This document shows, piece after piece, positions 13,862 to 25,240 of a stretch of 64,000 nucleotides of DNA. The stretch's first letter is position 1. Each line of letters begins with the position of its first letter. The translations under genes and the position numbers were made by a program. Location: contig JBBHKE010003002.1 in the NCBI GenBank assembly GCA_037447655.1, positions 1 to 64,000 of the forward strand, in the 5' to 3' direction. The DNA is from Zygnema cylindricum. Lineage: Eukaryota > Streptophyta > Zygnematophyceae > Zygnematales > Zygnemataceae. The notes beneath the pieces were generated by a model that was not told the DNA's origin, did no database searches, and was given only the letters and a program-made list of their open reading frames with translations.

Positions 13862-14076
13862 GTTTTCACAAACCGCGTAGTGCAAACGTCATAATGCCGT
13901 GAAATTGTACGTTTGTCAGATTCTGTATGTGTACCTAAAAATCGGATAATTATGATGTGAAATTGTACGTTTTCACAAACCGCGTAGTGGAAACGTCATA
14001 ATGACGTGAAATTGTACGTTTGTCAGATTTTGTATGTGAACCTAAAAAATCGGATAATTATGACGTGAAATTGTAC
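13862..14076. repeat. Two-copy tandem repeat, 107-bp period
   Basis: Units 13862-13968 and 13969-14076 both begin GTTTTCACAAACCGCGTAGT and contain GTGAAATTGTACGTTTGTCAG. A partial third unit follows. It lies in the 3' non-coding part of the hAT element. Confidence 0.85.
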
Positions 14077-14150
14077 GTTTGTCAAAATTTGTAAAGCGCA
14101 TAATTATTATTCACATAAACCTAAATTAGAGTTATTGATTAACTACAGTA

Positions 14151-14688
14151 CACCGCCAATCGTTATTAGCGTTGTGTACGCTAATTCCGTCCCGCTTTTT
14201 TTTTTTTTATTCTCCATTAGTGTAGTTCATTCTATTTTTTTCTTTATTTTATTTAGGGTTATTTTCAGTACGTTGTCTCTTAAATAGAGTGGTGTACGGT
14301 CAGTGTCAGACCGTACATAAATGTACCTTTTTAAGTTAAAAAGTACAATAAATTAGTTTAGTAACCGCGGACGCATGAGAATGTGCGTTCTAAAAAGGAA
14401 AAAAAATCAGGTCGTAAAAAATCCCGCTCGCACATATTCGTTCGACAACCGCGTTTCGACCGTGTGAATGTACGATTTGTGTACGATTTGTCAGATTTTG
14501 TACGGAGACCTATATTGGTGTAAGCATGTTTGCGACCGACATTTTTTTTTTCAAAGATCAAAATCACCATAACCAAACAATTAGAATGTATGATTTTTCC
14601 CAAAATTTTCAAATTCTTAAATAGCGTACACCACGGTAATTATTTTTATACGCTAAATAAACTTACACGCTAATAACGATTGGCGGTG
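14151..14688. mobile_element. TA-flanked MITE, family 1, nested in the hAT element
   Basis: Termini CACCGCCAATCGTTATTAG and CTAATAACGATTGGCGGTG are perfect inverses, with TA on both sides (14149-14150, 14689-14690). Length is 538 bp. The internal CCGTCCCGC next to a T run matches the 215-bp copy at 1804-2018, so the short copy looks like a deletion derivative. Confidence 0.85.
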
Positions 14689-15027
14689 TAGAGTACAACT
14701 TTGTTTTAAAAAAACGAAAAAATCTACGTTGGAATGGATAACATTAATTATTTATTTACGACGATTACGATTCGTTGTGTAATAAATGCTTAACATTAAT
14801 AACAATGAGTGTTGTAATTTTGTACCTTTTCGGTTACGGGCAGGCACGTTAGTCGCTAGAAATTGAGTTTCGGTTAATTTTTTTTTTCGTAAACGACGGT
14901 CGGTTAACGGTTAAAAAGTTTGGAGCGTGACAAAACTCGGTCATGCGTCGGTTACTCAGATTTTGAAAAAAAAAACGGTCGGTTTCGGGTATGATATTTT
15001 TTTACTTTTGCGACCTCTGGTGTACGG

Positions 15028-15344
15028 AGAAAAGATGTTTATAGAGACGAAAGAAACGTTAACACCAATAACCATTCACGGTGTGAGTCTCGTTTTTATC
15101 ATTGATCGGTTGTCTTTTTAACCATCCATTCGAAAGCCTTATAATATAAGACTACAAATTATGAGGGTGTGGGTGGAGATTGAATGTTTTACTGTAGGTT
15201 CACGCTCTCTTTGGGTGTAAATTGTACAATTTGTGTGGTTTTTTTTATAAATTTTATTTTCAGTTCACTTGTATGTTTGTTTCTTCAATGTAACGTCTCT
15301 TTAGTGTAATTACCTTATGGTTACATGTGCTTGCCAGATCATGA
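15028..15344. other. Right flank of hAT, old repeat DNA
   Basis: It continues the repeat interrupted by the hAT element (GAGAAAAGATGTTT, then a degenerate family 1 end AATAACCATTCACGGTGTG near 15080). No gene is seen. Confidence 0.4.
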
Positions 15345-15470
15345 GACAGTGTTGGTTAATTGAATTAATATGACGTGGATTGGGCAAAATGGTGTTCAAA
15401 CTATTGGACATTGTTTAGGCGTTTTGTGGACACATTTTGGATTTTAACACTAACGAAAATGATCGTTGGT
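15345..15470. repeat. Dispersed repeat, left part (continues at 16925)
   Basis: The sequence from ACAGTGTTGGTTAATTGAAT through TGGACACATTTTGGATTTTA matches 21945-22060 almost base for base. The rest of that repeat resumes at 16925, so 15471-16924 is an insertion in this copy. Confidence 0.6.
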
Positions 15471-15599
15471 GATTATTGAAAAGTAAGCTTTAGTAAGCCT
15501 TAGAAATTTGAGTCTAGGACTTAAAATATTTTTGGAATACCAACTGTTCAATATTGACCTAATTTAGTGTGGATTTTTTGTAGTATCTACACGAATAGT

Positions 15600-16404
15600 T
15601 AGTGTTGTGTATCGGTAAAAAACTTATCGCGATAACACCGATACCGATAGTTATCGTTATCGAACGGTCAGCGGTCCCGATATATTTGTACTTTCTGTAC
15701 TTTCTGTCCGGTAAACTGAACGGAAATTTACGTGAAATGTACGGCTTTTTACGGGAAATGTACGGAATTTGACGAAAAAATACGTTGCACTTTGTAGTAC
15801 TTTTTGGGCGATTAACTGTACATAAATTTGACGGGAATGTACGGAATTGTACCGATAAACTGAATATCATGAAACGGTAAAAAGACGGCGGACTCAAAGT
15901 ACAACGGATGCAGAATAACATTATGCGCGCGGCTAGAATCGAACGGACGACATTCAATGATAAAATAAGAGCGGACGGTCAGCGTGAGCGCCGACATCTC
16001 AGAATGGCTTTTTTGGCGGCTTTGGCCAAAAAAGTCGACGATTGACACGTGGCAGGTTTTTAGTGGATAACAAAAAAGAAAGGGACAAAGCCACGGCGTC
16101 GGATGTGGAAGGTACATCGCTTTAACTGGAGCCGTACTAAAGCCGTACATATATTATGCCGGCTACTGTCGGGGGAATAAGACGTACATATGAGTGTACA
16201 TGCCGTACATTTATCTGTACGGTTCGTACAGTTATTGCCGATAGTTATCGTTATCGGCATTATCGCCGATAGGTAGCCGATATTATCGGTTACTTATCGG
16301 CGATAAGACCGATAGCGATATATTGTACCAATATATCGTTTATCGGGTCCCCGAAAAATGGCCCATATCGGTTATCGGAAAATCCTTACCGATACACAAC
16401 ACTA
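15600..16404. mobile_element. hAT-type non-autonomous element (MITE), 805 bp
   Basis: Terminal inverted repeats TAGTGTTGTGTATCGGTAA and TTACCGATACACAACACTA are flanked by a perfect 8-bp duplication CGAATAGT (15592-15599 and 16405-16412). The interior is rich in CGATA/TATCG words and encodes nothing recognisable. Related elements are at 22753-24450, 23288-24113, and as fragments at 41090-41482, 42161, 49823 and 63675. Confidence 0.85.
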
Positions 16405-16832
16405 CGAATAGTTATCTTTAAGTAAATTAGTGTGTAGGGCCGCTAATGAATGTAGACATGATAACAATCACCCGGATTTTTAGGGTATAGATATTGTTAG
16501 TGGACAATTCTGGTCCAAACACTTAGATTTTTGTGAGTAGGCTGTCTGGTGAACCCTGTACATACGTTTTAGATGTTTTCTAGATCTTTTGAGTATTTAG
16601 TTCAATTAGGATTGATCAATTCTATACAGAATGTACATTCTACACAAGAGTTAAGGAAATGAGAGCATTGAGTGCAGTTTAAGCTGTTTTGTGCTCTTTT
16701 GTGCTCTATTGTCTTTGATTTGCTTGTAGTACATGTTTGTATGGTTGAAAGACCTCTTTCATTTGGAGTTACATATCTTACACTATAGATCTAGTCTACT
16801 AGGCATTTCTCTTTGGGTTTGCTTCTGCCGTC

Positions 16833-16928
16833 ATGTCTACTAATGGCTTTGTTCCCGCTGGTGCAAGCGTGAGTCCTAGTGGGAGTGGATCACAGCCAAG
16901 TGAGAATGCCCATGACCATCAACAGTGA
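16833..16928 (+). pseudogene. Short ORF, possibly the start of a retroelement gag
   Basis: A 31-codon frame starting MSTNGFVPAGASVSPSGSG and ending at TGA. It lies at the right end of a segment (15471-16924) inserted in a dispersed repeat. Its Ser/Gly-rich opening after a long untranslated stretch is reminiscent of a truncated retrotransposon leader plus gag start. This is weak, and no pol motif follows. Confidence 0.2.
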
Positions 16929-17358
16929 TCATTCTGTTTTTTCTTTTTCAGTAAATCGTGGTATTTGAGAAAAAAATGTATGTTAAGGGTTGGGGAAAAA
17001 TGAGTTCACGTCTCTCTCTCAACATTGTTTTTTAAGCATTGTGGCTACCAAAACGAGTGTATCCAGTAAAGGATTGACATAATCCATATTTAGACGGACA
17101 AAATGCACCATGCTGTTTAGCGTGTTCACATGGCTAATCTCGTTTTTGAACTACGTGTTGAGCAACAGACGCGCTTTCTCTACTTTCCGTGTTAACGTTT
17201 ATGTTATTTTCGACATTAAAATTTTATGTTTTCTGCGTGCACACTTGTCGGGTTATTATTCATCCGACGGTTGTGGTAGAAACGTAGGATTCTTGTCTTC
17301 AGTTTGGCGGTCTTGAAATGGAAATCGGACACGTGTGCACGGGAAAAAACTGATTTAA
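16925..17358. repeat. Dispersed repeat, right part
   Basis: It matches 22085-22501: AGTAAATCGTGGTATTTGAG, then AAGCATTGTGGCTACCAA, and GTGTGCACGGGAAAAA at the right end. Both copies run into a Harbinger-like element at the same base, so the element and its flank were duplicated together or belong to one larger unit. Confidence 0.6.
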
Positions 17359-18594
17359 GGTTGCGCCTCCACGTGCCAAAGTAAAGGTTCTTTTTCCGTC
17401 GTTTTCCTCTGAAACTTAGCGCCCTACCGGGTAAGTTTTAACTGTACAAAAAAATAGAAAAAAAAAGAAATACATTTTGCGTCAACATCGAATTTAGGAT
17501 GTACTACACATTGTCGTATTGTGTTCTTCGACCCACGGCCACGCCAAAAAACGTCATTTTCAAACTTTTTTTTAAAACACATGGGCGATATGTATTAAAA
17601 CAAAGTATTTTCGCTAAACAAACAGGAACACGTATTCGCACGTGTAGAAGTTTTCAGAAATTTCAAACGAATTCAACCGACGATGAAAATTGCACTATTC
17701 GCTATGTTTTGTCCTTTTGCGTTCAATGTGGCGATGTAAAGTACATAATTTGTTTTATTTTGTCCATTTGCGTCCGTTACGGTTTTTTTTTTTTGCAGGG
17801 GTCTCAAGATTTCAATGCCATTTCATGTCGAATGGACAAGAGACGCAAAGGCAAACACATCTTCCTCAACCATGAAACCACACAAGCTCGAAGGTAGTAC
17901 GTCTACAATGTCACGAAAAGTCATGCGACGTCACAAGCAGTTACGAAAAATAGAGTGCGTCATCACAGATTGTAGACGTTGACAGCCGTCACGGGCATTG
18001 TCAATGTATACAATCGTCACACCCTTAAGTAACAATTTTGTTGCTACACATACATTCACACTAGAAATGGATGATGAATGAGATGAGGAAGCGAATGATC
18101 CCCGTACCATTCATTCCATAAAAAAACAAAAACAGAGGCGACAAACAGGTCGACCGCTCGGCTGTCAAGCTTTTTCGAGCATAGTGACTGAAAAAACATA
18201 CGATTTGAAGCGTAGCGACAGACAAAACATACGGTCAAGTGCGTCAAAACTTGACCACCGTGGTAAGTTATCTTCTTTTTTCGGAAAATCTTTTCGGAAT
18301 GCAGAAATGTAACTTTGAAAAAACATGAAGTCGTATTCCGAATGAATGAATAAATGGTACGGACGTGTAATCGTAGGGCAACATGAATCACATCGCGACG
18401 TTTTTGATGACGTGATGTGACATCAAAGGCGACTCACGTCCAAACAAAAAAAAATGACATTCATTTCATCATCTCATTCATCATCCATTTCTAGTGTGAA
18501 TGCAGCAATAGGGACACTTGAAATCCTGGTTCGCCGATTCTGCTCTAAAGAACAAAGTAAGTTCGTTAAGTTTCAAGTATGTGGAGGTGCACCC
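17359..18594. mobile_element. Harbinger-like element, 1,236 bp
   Basis: Ends GGTTGCGCCTCCACGTGC and the inverse of GGGTGCACCTCCACATAC, with TAA duplications at 17356-17358 and 18595-18597. The internal order matches the element at 1422. It contains the nested MITE 18053-18502. No transposase is seen. Confidence 0.7.
18053..18502. mobile_element. Nested palindromic MITE with long terminal repeats
   Basis: A 450-bp insertion in a Harbinger-like element. Its ends are near-perfect inverted repeats of about 35 bp, starting CATTCACACTAGAAATGGAT. The uninterrupted sequence can be read at 24860-24890 (TTGTTGCTACACA then GGGACACTTG). The target duplication is not clear to me. Confidence 0.7.
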
Positions 18595-18597
18595 TAA

Positions 18598-19547
18598 GGG
18601 CGTGTTCCCATGTGTGTAAGGGTTTTTTTTTCGTCGTTTTCACATAAATTGGGACTTGCAACGATAAAATATTACGCCGTACGAAAAATGGGCAAAAACA
18701 CAAGCGCATTTTGCGTCATCTTCGAACGTGGAAGGTACGGCAATTTGGCGTTATTATCATCGCGACCCACTTCCAGCTCATCTTTTCACTTGCACTGGAT
18801 TCAAATTGCCACCTGATTTTTATGAAAATACTACCATATTGACAAATAGAAAACCGAAATTGCACGCGTCAAACGTTTTCAAAAATTTTGAACGACGGAG
18901 AGTACACTCTAATTTTTCCCCTGCTCGTCACGCGCATTTACGTACAAAAATGACGAGCATGTACGGAAAAAAATCGTTGGGGTCTCGGACCTCCACTTTC
19001 ATTCATGGGTCTTTTGCAAAATTTTACGTCGTCCTCGTCTCTCCCCCTCTTTCTCACTCGATCACTCCTCTTTCTCTCTTATTTACACGAGATGTAACAA
19101 TAATAGTATAAAATGAAAGATGCTTTTTTTTATGTTTTTTGAATATTTTTGGTCTAAGTTTGATGGCATATCGAATGGTAAAAGATAAAAAAACGAAATC
19201 ATGTAGCCATGGCGGAAAATCTACGTACTGATGACGTCACATGGTAGCATGACTTCGCTAAGTCACAAAACCCTAAACATCTACAACGTCAAAAAAACCT
19301 CGACGTCTACAGCCGTCGCCGTTTTTGTAGACGTCACCAATTTTAGAAAGTTTCGTAGTTTCGTAGTTGTCTATGTTTCGTTTCGTATACTGTCGCACAT
19401 TTTGAAGACGTCTACAAATGTCATATATTTGAAGTAACGAAGGCGCAAGTAATGATTGACATAGGCACACTTTGAAAAGTACACCGTAAAATCTGCGCTA
19501 AAATCCAAAGTAACGTTTCAAAGTTTCGGTTACATGGGAACACGCCT
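18598..19547. mobile_element. Harbinger-like element, 950 bp, abutting its neighbour
   Basis: Starts GGGCGTGTTCCCATGTG and ends ACATGGGAACACGCC, with TAA at 18595-18597 and 19548-19550. The left TAA is also the right target site of the preceding element, so the two are joined head to tail through one shared trinucleotide. Confidence 0.65.
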
Positions 19548-19550
19548 TAA

Positions 19551-19838
19551 GAGTATGTCCCAGTGTACTTGTAACTTATTGAACATACTTTTGTATTTTA
19601 GCGCGGATTCGCCGGACCCGGTTTTCAAGTGTCCCTATGTGTAAGAACGTATACGTAACTTACGTTTGTGACGATTTTATACGTCGACAATACCTGTGAC
19701 GGTTGTCAACGTCTACAATATGTGTTGTCGCATGTTGTTTTTTGGAACTGCTTGTGACGTCGCATGTCTTACCGTGACACTGTAGACGTACCGCCTTTCC
19801 AGCCTGTGCCGTTTCACGGTTGACAAAGATGCGCTTTG
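19551..19838. mobile_element. Harbinger-like element, left fragment
   Basis: It starts GAGTATGTCCCAGTGTACTT and continues, in inverse orientation, through GCGCGGATTCGCCGGACCC and the TGTGACGGTTGTCAACGTC block. It is cut at 19839 by a Copia LTR. Confidence 0.6.
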
Positions 19839-20891
19839 TGTAGAAATTAATGGTCTTTTCAAGTATTTTCTAGGTCTGAATAGAAATAAAAAGAAGCCGA
19901 GGCAGTCTACCTCTAACTTCTCTCTCCAACTCTCAAACTTGTCGCAGTCACTGAGAAATTGGAGAGGGAGCTAGAGCCATGGCTACCTAGGCTATCCAGA
20001 GGTTTACGCGAAATATATATTAGTTAGGGGTTTATTTACTAAAAGGTATGTACCGACCACAGGATTTGATCCTGGTACCTACCGGCCGGCAGACTGCCGG
20101 TAGCCGGTAGCCTTAGCCGTTAATTATAGTATCAGTGTAAAGTATTATATGGTTTGATAATTAATTAAACAATTATACGTAGGATAGTTCATTTAACTGG
20201 AATAGTTTTACGGGAGACATAGATGCAGTAATATAAAAGTACGGATTACAGTACGTATAAGAAACAAATACCGCGCATTTATTTCTTTACCGAAACGAAT
20301 ACCGCGCATGTATTTATTACGGCTACGATTAAATGTGAATTTAATCGGACGGCCGAAATTAAACGCCGAGATCACGGAAGAGAATTTCGGCGGTTTTGAT
20401 CATAGCCACATCGGATGACAGGTGGCGGAATGACATTGGATCTCGGCATCTCCGAGGATTAAGGGAGCGAATCCGGATATACCACGTGTCGACATTTAGG
20501 CCATGTCGTACAATGTTCGTACAAAAAGTACACCGGCAGCTGTACTTTTGTGTACGGAACTGCAATCTGATTGGCTCCATACATCAGAAGATATAGTCTG
20601 TGAGAGAGATATGACTTAGAAAAATTAGAAGATAGGACCCTCTCTCCTAGAGAGCTTCTGTACAAAAGGTCAACTTTGACCCTCCATAACTTACTGCTCA
20701 GGGGAGCAAATTCAGAGATTCTTTTTGCTATCGACTTAGGGGAGTCTTGCCTTCACAGGGGTGAAGTTGGTCAGAGTTATTGTCTGCCAGGGTGGCATTT
20801 ATTTTTGCTGAAACACAAAGGGCTCAGGGTTATCTTAGAGACTTCTTGGAAGCTGTCCACTCTGAGGACTTATGGAGGTCTCAGAGTTTCA
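19839..20891 (+). mobile_element. Solo Copia LTR, 1,053 bp
   Basis: It begins TGTAGAAATTAATGG and ends GAGGTCTCAGAGTTTCA, colinear with the LTRs at 52285-53297, 57649-58647 and 60793-61835. There is no internal region. The 5-bp flanks differ (CTTTG left, TTATG right), but about 190 bp of the host repeat is present on both sides (19645-19838 and about 20893-21091). This suggests recombination between LTRs of two insertions rather than simple solo-LTR formation. Confidence 0.8.
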
Positions 20892-21375
20892 TTATGTGTA
20901 AGAACGTAATCGTAACTTATGTTTGTGACGATTGTATACGTCGACAATACCTGTGACGGTTGTCAACGTCTACAATATGTGTTGTCGCACGTTATTTTTT
21001 GGAACTGCTTGTGACGTCGAATGTCTTACCGTGACACTGTAGACGTACCCCCTTTCCAGCCTGTGCCGTTTCACGGTTGACGAAGATGCGCTTTGCCTTT
21101 ACGTCGCTTGTCCGCTCGACGTGAAATGGCATCAGAATTTGGAGACCCCTGCAAAAAAAATTACGTACTGGACGAAAACGGACAAAACCAAACAAATTGT
21201 GTACTTCTCTTTGTCGCATTCAACCCAAACGGACAAAACATAGCAAAATTTGTACTTTTCTTTGTCCTTGGAAATCGTATGAAAATTTTCAAAAATTTCG
21301 GCACCTGCGAATATATGTTCCTATTTGTTTATCGAAAATACCTAGTTTTAAAACACATCGCCGATGTGTTTTAAA
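20892..21375. mobile_element. Harbinger-like element, right fragment
   Basis: It repeats the last about 190 bp of 19551-19838 (TGTGTAAGAACGTAATCG through GAAGATGCGCTTTG). It then continues through the inverse of the 17499-17830 region (GGAGACCCCTGCAAAAAAAA, TGGACGAAAACGGACAAAAC) to about 21375. Confidence 0.6.
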
Positions 21376-21380
21376 TCATA

Positions 21381-21903
21381 GTTCAAAAGTAGGTGAACGT
21401 ACACCCATACAGTATACCTATTGTACGCAAAACATATAATATGCCCTTAAGACCCATTTTGTACTGGCCTCAAAATGAAATAAAATAGGAACAGGGTTGA
21501 GTTGCACATTGATTGATAGATAATTAAACGTCATGTCTAAATTTTGAAAAACATTCGGACAATTTTTTTTTTTTCCGTGAGTTTTGAGGTATTTTTTATT
21601 TTAACCGTCAGATTTGGACGATCGGAAGGTCGTCGATCAAAGAAGCGATCTAAGAAGATCACATGAAAAACCCATAACACAACTTACGATAGGACTTACG
21701 TCCACGTTTTTTTTTTTTTCCGGGATTTTTTTCCCGCGGAATGTCATCCTACGCATAGTTCAAAAGTAGGCGTTTTTTGGTAGGCGTTTTTTGGTTGGCC
21801 TTTTGTAGGCTGCCTTTAGCGTAAGTTGTGTTACGGGCTTTCCATGTGATCTTCTTAGATCGCTACTTTCATCAGCGACCGTCCGATCGTCCGAATCTGA
21901 CGA
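21381..21903. mobile_element. Family 2 MITE remnants, two pieces
   Basis: 21381-21705 matches the left part of the MITE at 2988 (GTTCAAAAGTAGGTGAACG onward). 21758-21903 starts again with GTTCAAAAGTAGGCG and runs in the opposite sense. The copies are rearranged and no longer bounded on both sides. Confidence 0.6.
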
Positions 21904-21944
21904 TATTCCTATTGTAAGTTGTGTTATGGGCTTTCATCAGACTG

Positions 21945-22501
21945 TGTTGGTTAATTGAATTAATATGACGTGGATTGGGCAAAATATTGTTCACACTATT
22001 GGGTAGTGCTTAGACGTTTTGTGGACACATTTTGGATTTTAGCACGAACGAAAATGATTTTTGATGATCACTTTGTTTTTTCTTTTCCAGTAAATCGTGG
22101 TATTTGAGAAAAAAATGTACGTTAAGAGATGAGGAAAAGTGAGTTTATGGCTCTCTCTTAGCATTGTTTTTTAAGCATTATGGCTACCAAGACAAGTGCA
22201 TTCAGTAAAGGATTGCCACAATCCATGTTTAGACAGACAAAAAACACCAGGCTGTTTAGCATGTTCACATGGCTAATCTCGTTTTTTTGAACTACGTGTT
22301 GAGCAACAGACGCGCTTCCGGTAGACTGTCTGTGTTAGTATTGATGTTTCTTTCGACATTAAAATTTTAAGTTTTTCGCGTGCTCACCTGTCAAGTTATT
22401 ATTAATCCGATAGTTGTGGTAGAAACGTAGGATTCTTGTCTTTAGCTTGGCGGTCTTTAAATGGAAATCGGACATGTGTGCACGGGAAAAAGCTGATTTA
22501 A
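21945..22501. repeat. Dispersed repeat, uninterrupted copy
   Basis: The same sequence as 15345-15470 plus 16925-17358, here contiguous. It ends at GTGCACGGGAAAAAGCTGATTTAA, where a Harbinger-like element begins. Confidence 0.65.
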
Positions 22502-22752
22502 GGGTGTGTTTCCATGTGCCAAAGTAAAGGGTTATTTTTGTTGTTTTCCTCTAAAACTTAGCGTCGTACCGCATAAGTTTCAACCGTACAAAAAAATAGA
22601 AAAAAAAGTACATTTTGCGGCATTATCGAATTTAGGATGTTCTACATATTGTTGTCTTGTGTTCTTCGGGCCACGACCACGCCAAACAATGCCATCTTCA
22701 AACTTTTCTTTAAAACACAGGGGCAATATGTATTAAAACAAAGTGTTTTCGC

Positions 22753-24450
22753 TAGTTTTAGGTATCGAGGACCGTTAGTCGATATTCGATATATATCGAA
22801 ATTCAGTTACTCGATAATCGATATATCACTTTGATATATAAAAAATCAAAATATCGTGAGATATCGCCGATATATCGGCGATATATTGTATCGGCAATAT
22901 ATCGAGGCATTTCAAAAAATAATAAAAAAAATCACGGGTCTCCTAAGTCACGTGCCTTCGAACAAGGTGACCGTAAAATCTTTGCCGAAAAGAAATACGG
23001 TTTTTTCCTGAAAGTCAGCAGAGTGAAGGAGATCTTTGAGTTACATTGACGCGGTACACTTGCAAAGTACACTTATATCATATGCAAGTACGGATTTCCA
23101 TATGAAAATGGTGGGTTTTCAAATCTTTTACGATTTTTGAGATTTGATCGTCAACTGACAGGAACCACTCAAATCAAAAGAGGTATGTAAAATATAGTTT
23201 ACAGACGATACGTGATGTAATTGAGGACTCTGTAACACATAAATTTTGGTTAATTTTGCTGCCCGTACTATTATAGAGACCTCCTGATAGTGTTGGGTAT
23301 CGTGGACCATTTGTCGATATTCGATGTTATATCGAATTTCAGGTACCCGATAATCAATATATCGCTTCGATATATCGAAAATCAAAATATCGCGATATAT
23401 CGTATCGACAATATATCGAAGCATTAAAAAAATATAAAAAATGAAAGTTTTCATAGGTCTCCAAAGTCACGTGCCTTCGGACAAGGTGACCGTAAAATCT
23501 TTGCCGAAAAAAAATACGGTTTTTTCCTGAAAGTCAGTAGAGTAAAGGAGATCTTTGAGGTACATTGATGCGGTACACTTGTGAAGTACATGTACGGAAT
23601 ACGCAAGTACGGATTTCCAGACGAAAATGGTCGGTTTACAAATTTTGACGATTTTGAGATTTGATCGTTAGCTTACGTATGCGGAGCACTAAAATCAGAA
23701 AACGTACGTAAAAATTTATTTACACACGAAACGCGATGCAGCCGAGACCTCTGTAATACATAAATTTTGTTGTCCGTACTATTACAGAGACCTCCTGATG
23801 TAACCATATCCTAAATAATTAATTATATGAATTACAAAATTATTACTTTTTTGTCGGTTGCATTTTGCGGCGTCTTCCTTTAAGTCACGGAACGAAAATC
23901 ACGTCGTGCGTGGCGTATCAGACAATTTGTCTTTTTTGCTAAAATAACATATTATTTAGAAATATTAAATTTAAAAATACTATTCATCGCGATATATATC
24001 GCAATGATTTATGTTGGTCTCGGTACAATACATCGAGGATTATGCTCGATCGATATGCATTATACCGAATATCGATATTTTGGCGATATGAATTTACCCG
24101 ATACCCAACACTACCTCCTGATGTAACCAACTAACCATACCCCAAATAAGTAATTTTATGAATTACAGAATTAGTATTTTTTTGTCGGTTACATTTTGCG
24201 GCGTCTACCTTTAAGTCACGGAACGAAAATCACGTCGCATGTGGCGTATCAGACAATTTGTCTTTTTCGCTAAAATAACATATTATATAAAATGTAAAAT
24301 ATTTAATTTAAAAATACTATATATCGCGATATATATCGCGATGATTTATGTTGGTCTCGGTACAATATATCGAGGATTCTGCTCAATCGATATTCGATAT
24401 ATCTAATATCGAAATTATAGCGATATGAATTTGCCCGATACCTAACACTA
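22753..24450. mobile_element. hAT-type MITE, outer copy
   Basis: Ends TAGTTTTAGGTATCG and CGATACCTAACACTA, with 8-bp flanks GTTTTCGC (22745-22752) and ATTTTCGC (24451-24458), matching at 7 of 8. It inserted in the Harbinger-like element between bases that are contiguous in the copy at 17359. A second member of the same family (23288-24113) is inserted within it. Confidence 0.8.
23288..24113. mobile_element. hAT-type MITE, inner copy
   Basis: It runs from TAGTGTTGGGTATCG to its perfect inverse CGATACCCAACACTA, with a perfect 8-bp duplication CCTCCTGA (23280-23287 and 24114-24121). It is 826 bp, non-coding and rich in ATCGATAT words. Both halves are similar to the outer copy that contains it. 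Confidence 0.88.
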
Positions 24451-25144
24451 ATTTTCGCTAAACAAATAGGAACATGTATTCGCACGTGTAGAAGTTTTTC
24501 AAAATTTTTAAATGAATTCAACCGACGATAAAAAGTACACTATTTGTTATATTTTGTCCGTTTGCGTTCAATAAAGCAATAAAAAGTACATAATTTGTTT
24601 TATTTTGTCCTTTTGCGTCTGTTACGGTTTTTTTTTTTGCAGGGTTTCGATGCCATTTCACGCCGAACGGAGACGCAAAGGCAAAGCGCATCTCCTTCAA
24701 CTGTGAAACCGCACAGGCTCGAAGGCGGTACGTCTACAATGTCACGGAAAGTCATGCGACGTCACAAGCAGTTAACGTGCGTCATCACAGATTGTAGACG
24801 TTGACAGCCGTCACGCGCATTGTCAACGTATACAATCGTCACACCCTTAAGTAACAACTTCGTTGCTACACAAAGGGACACTTGAAATCCGGGTCCGCCG
24901 GATCTGCGCTAAAAAACAGAGTAAGTTTGCTAAGTTTCAAGTACATGCAGATGCACTTTAAGTTGCGAAAAAATATGAATGCATATTCATAATATCGATA
25001 TATCGTAGGCTGTCAAAAGAATCGGGAAAAAGTTACCGATATGCGACTCAATTTGGGCGTCCGGCCGGCTCACAGTCTGCAGCTCAGGGCGCCAAAGTTC
25101 ATTCAGATTTTTGAATTTAAGTGAGGCTCCAGCAAATCAGCTAC

Positions 25145-25160
25145 AGTACTGTACAGTACT
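25145..25160. promoter_or_regulatory. 16-bp perfect palindrome upstream of the glycosyltransferase gene
   Basis: AGTACTGTACAGTACT is its own reverse complement and holds GTAC cores, about 80 bp upstream of the chosen ATG. GTAC is the core bound by plant SPL/SBP factors. The functional link is an inference. Confidence 0.35.
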
Positions 25161-25182
25161 TTTTCTTGAAATTCTGTGGAAG

Positions 25183-25200
25183 ATGAAACCCTAACCCTAA
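25183..25200 (+). promoter_or_regulatory. Telo-box with a three-codon upstream ORF
   Basis: AAACCCTAACCCTAA (25186-25200) is a plant telo-box-type motif common near transcription starts. It overlaps a minimal upstream frame: ATG AAA CCC TAA (25183-25194). Whether it lies within the transcribed leader is not known. Confidence 0.5.
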
Positions 25201-25240
25201 TCCCGAAACTGCACATTCATTGCAGAGTAAAGAAAAACAA

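Larger units (their letters stand above)
22502..24958. mobile_element. Harbinger-like element carrying nested hAT-MITEs
   Basis: Ends GGGTGTGTTTCCATGTGCC and, after the nested insertions, AAGTACATGCAGATGCACT. TAA is present at 22499-22501 and 24959-24961. Without the insertion (22753-24458) the interior reads like 17359-18594. Confidence 0.65.

Noticed and set aside
15559-15957. Minus-strand 132-codon frame and overlapping 15812-16150
   Set aside because: They lie within a bounded hAT-MITE (15600-16404), with no motif and no conservation in the related copies.
18056-18391. Minus-strand 111-codon frame
   Set aside because: It is internal to the nested palindromic MITE 18053-18502 and has no recognisable domain.
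25220-25240. Upstream start of the ArnT-like protein at 25220
   Set aside because: The codon there is TTG. The first in-frame ATG is at 25241 and is followed by GCT, a common plant context.
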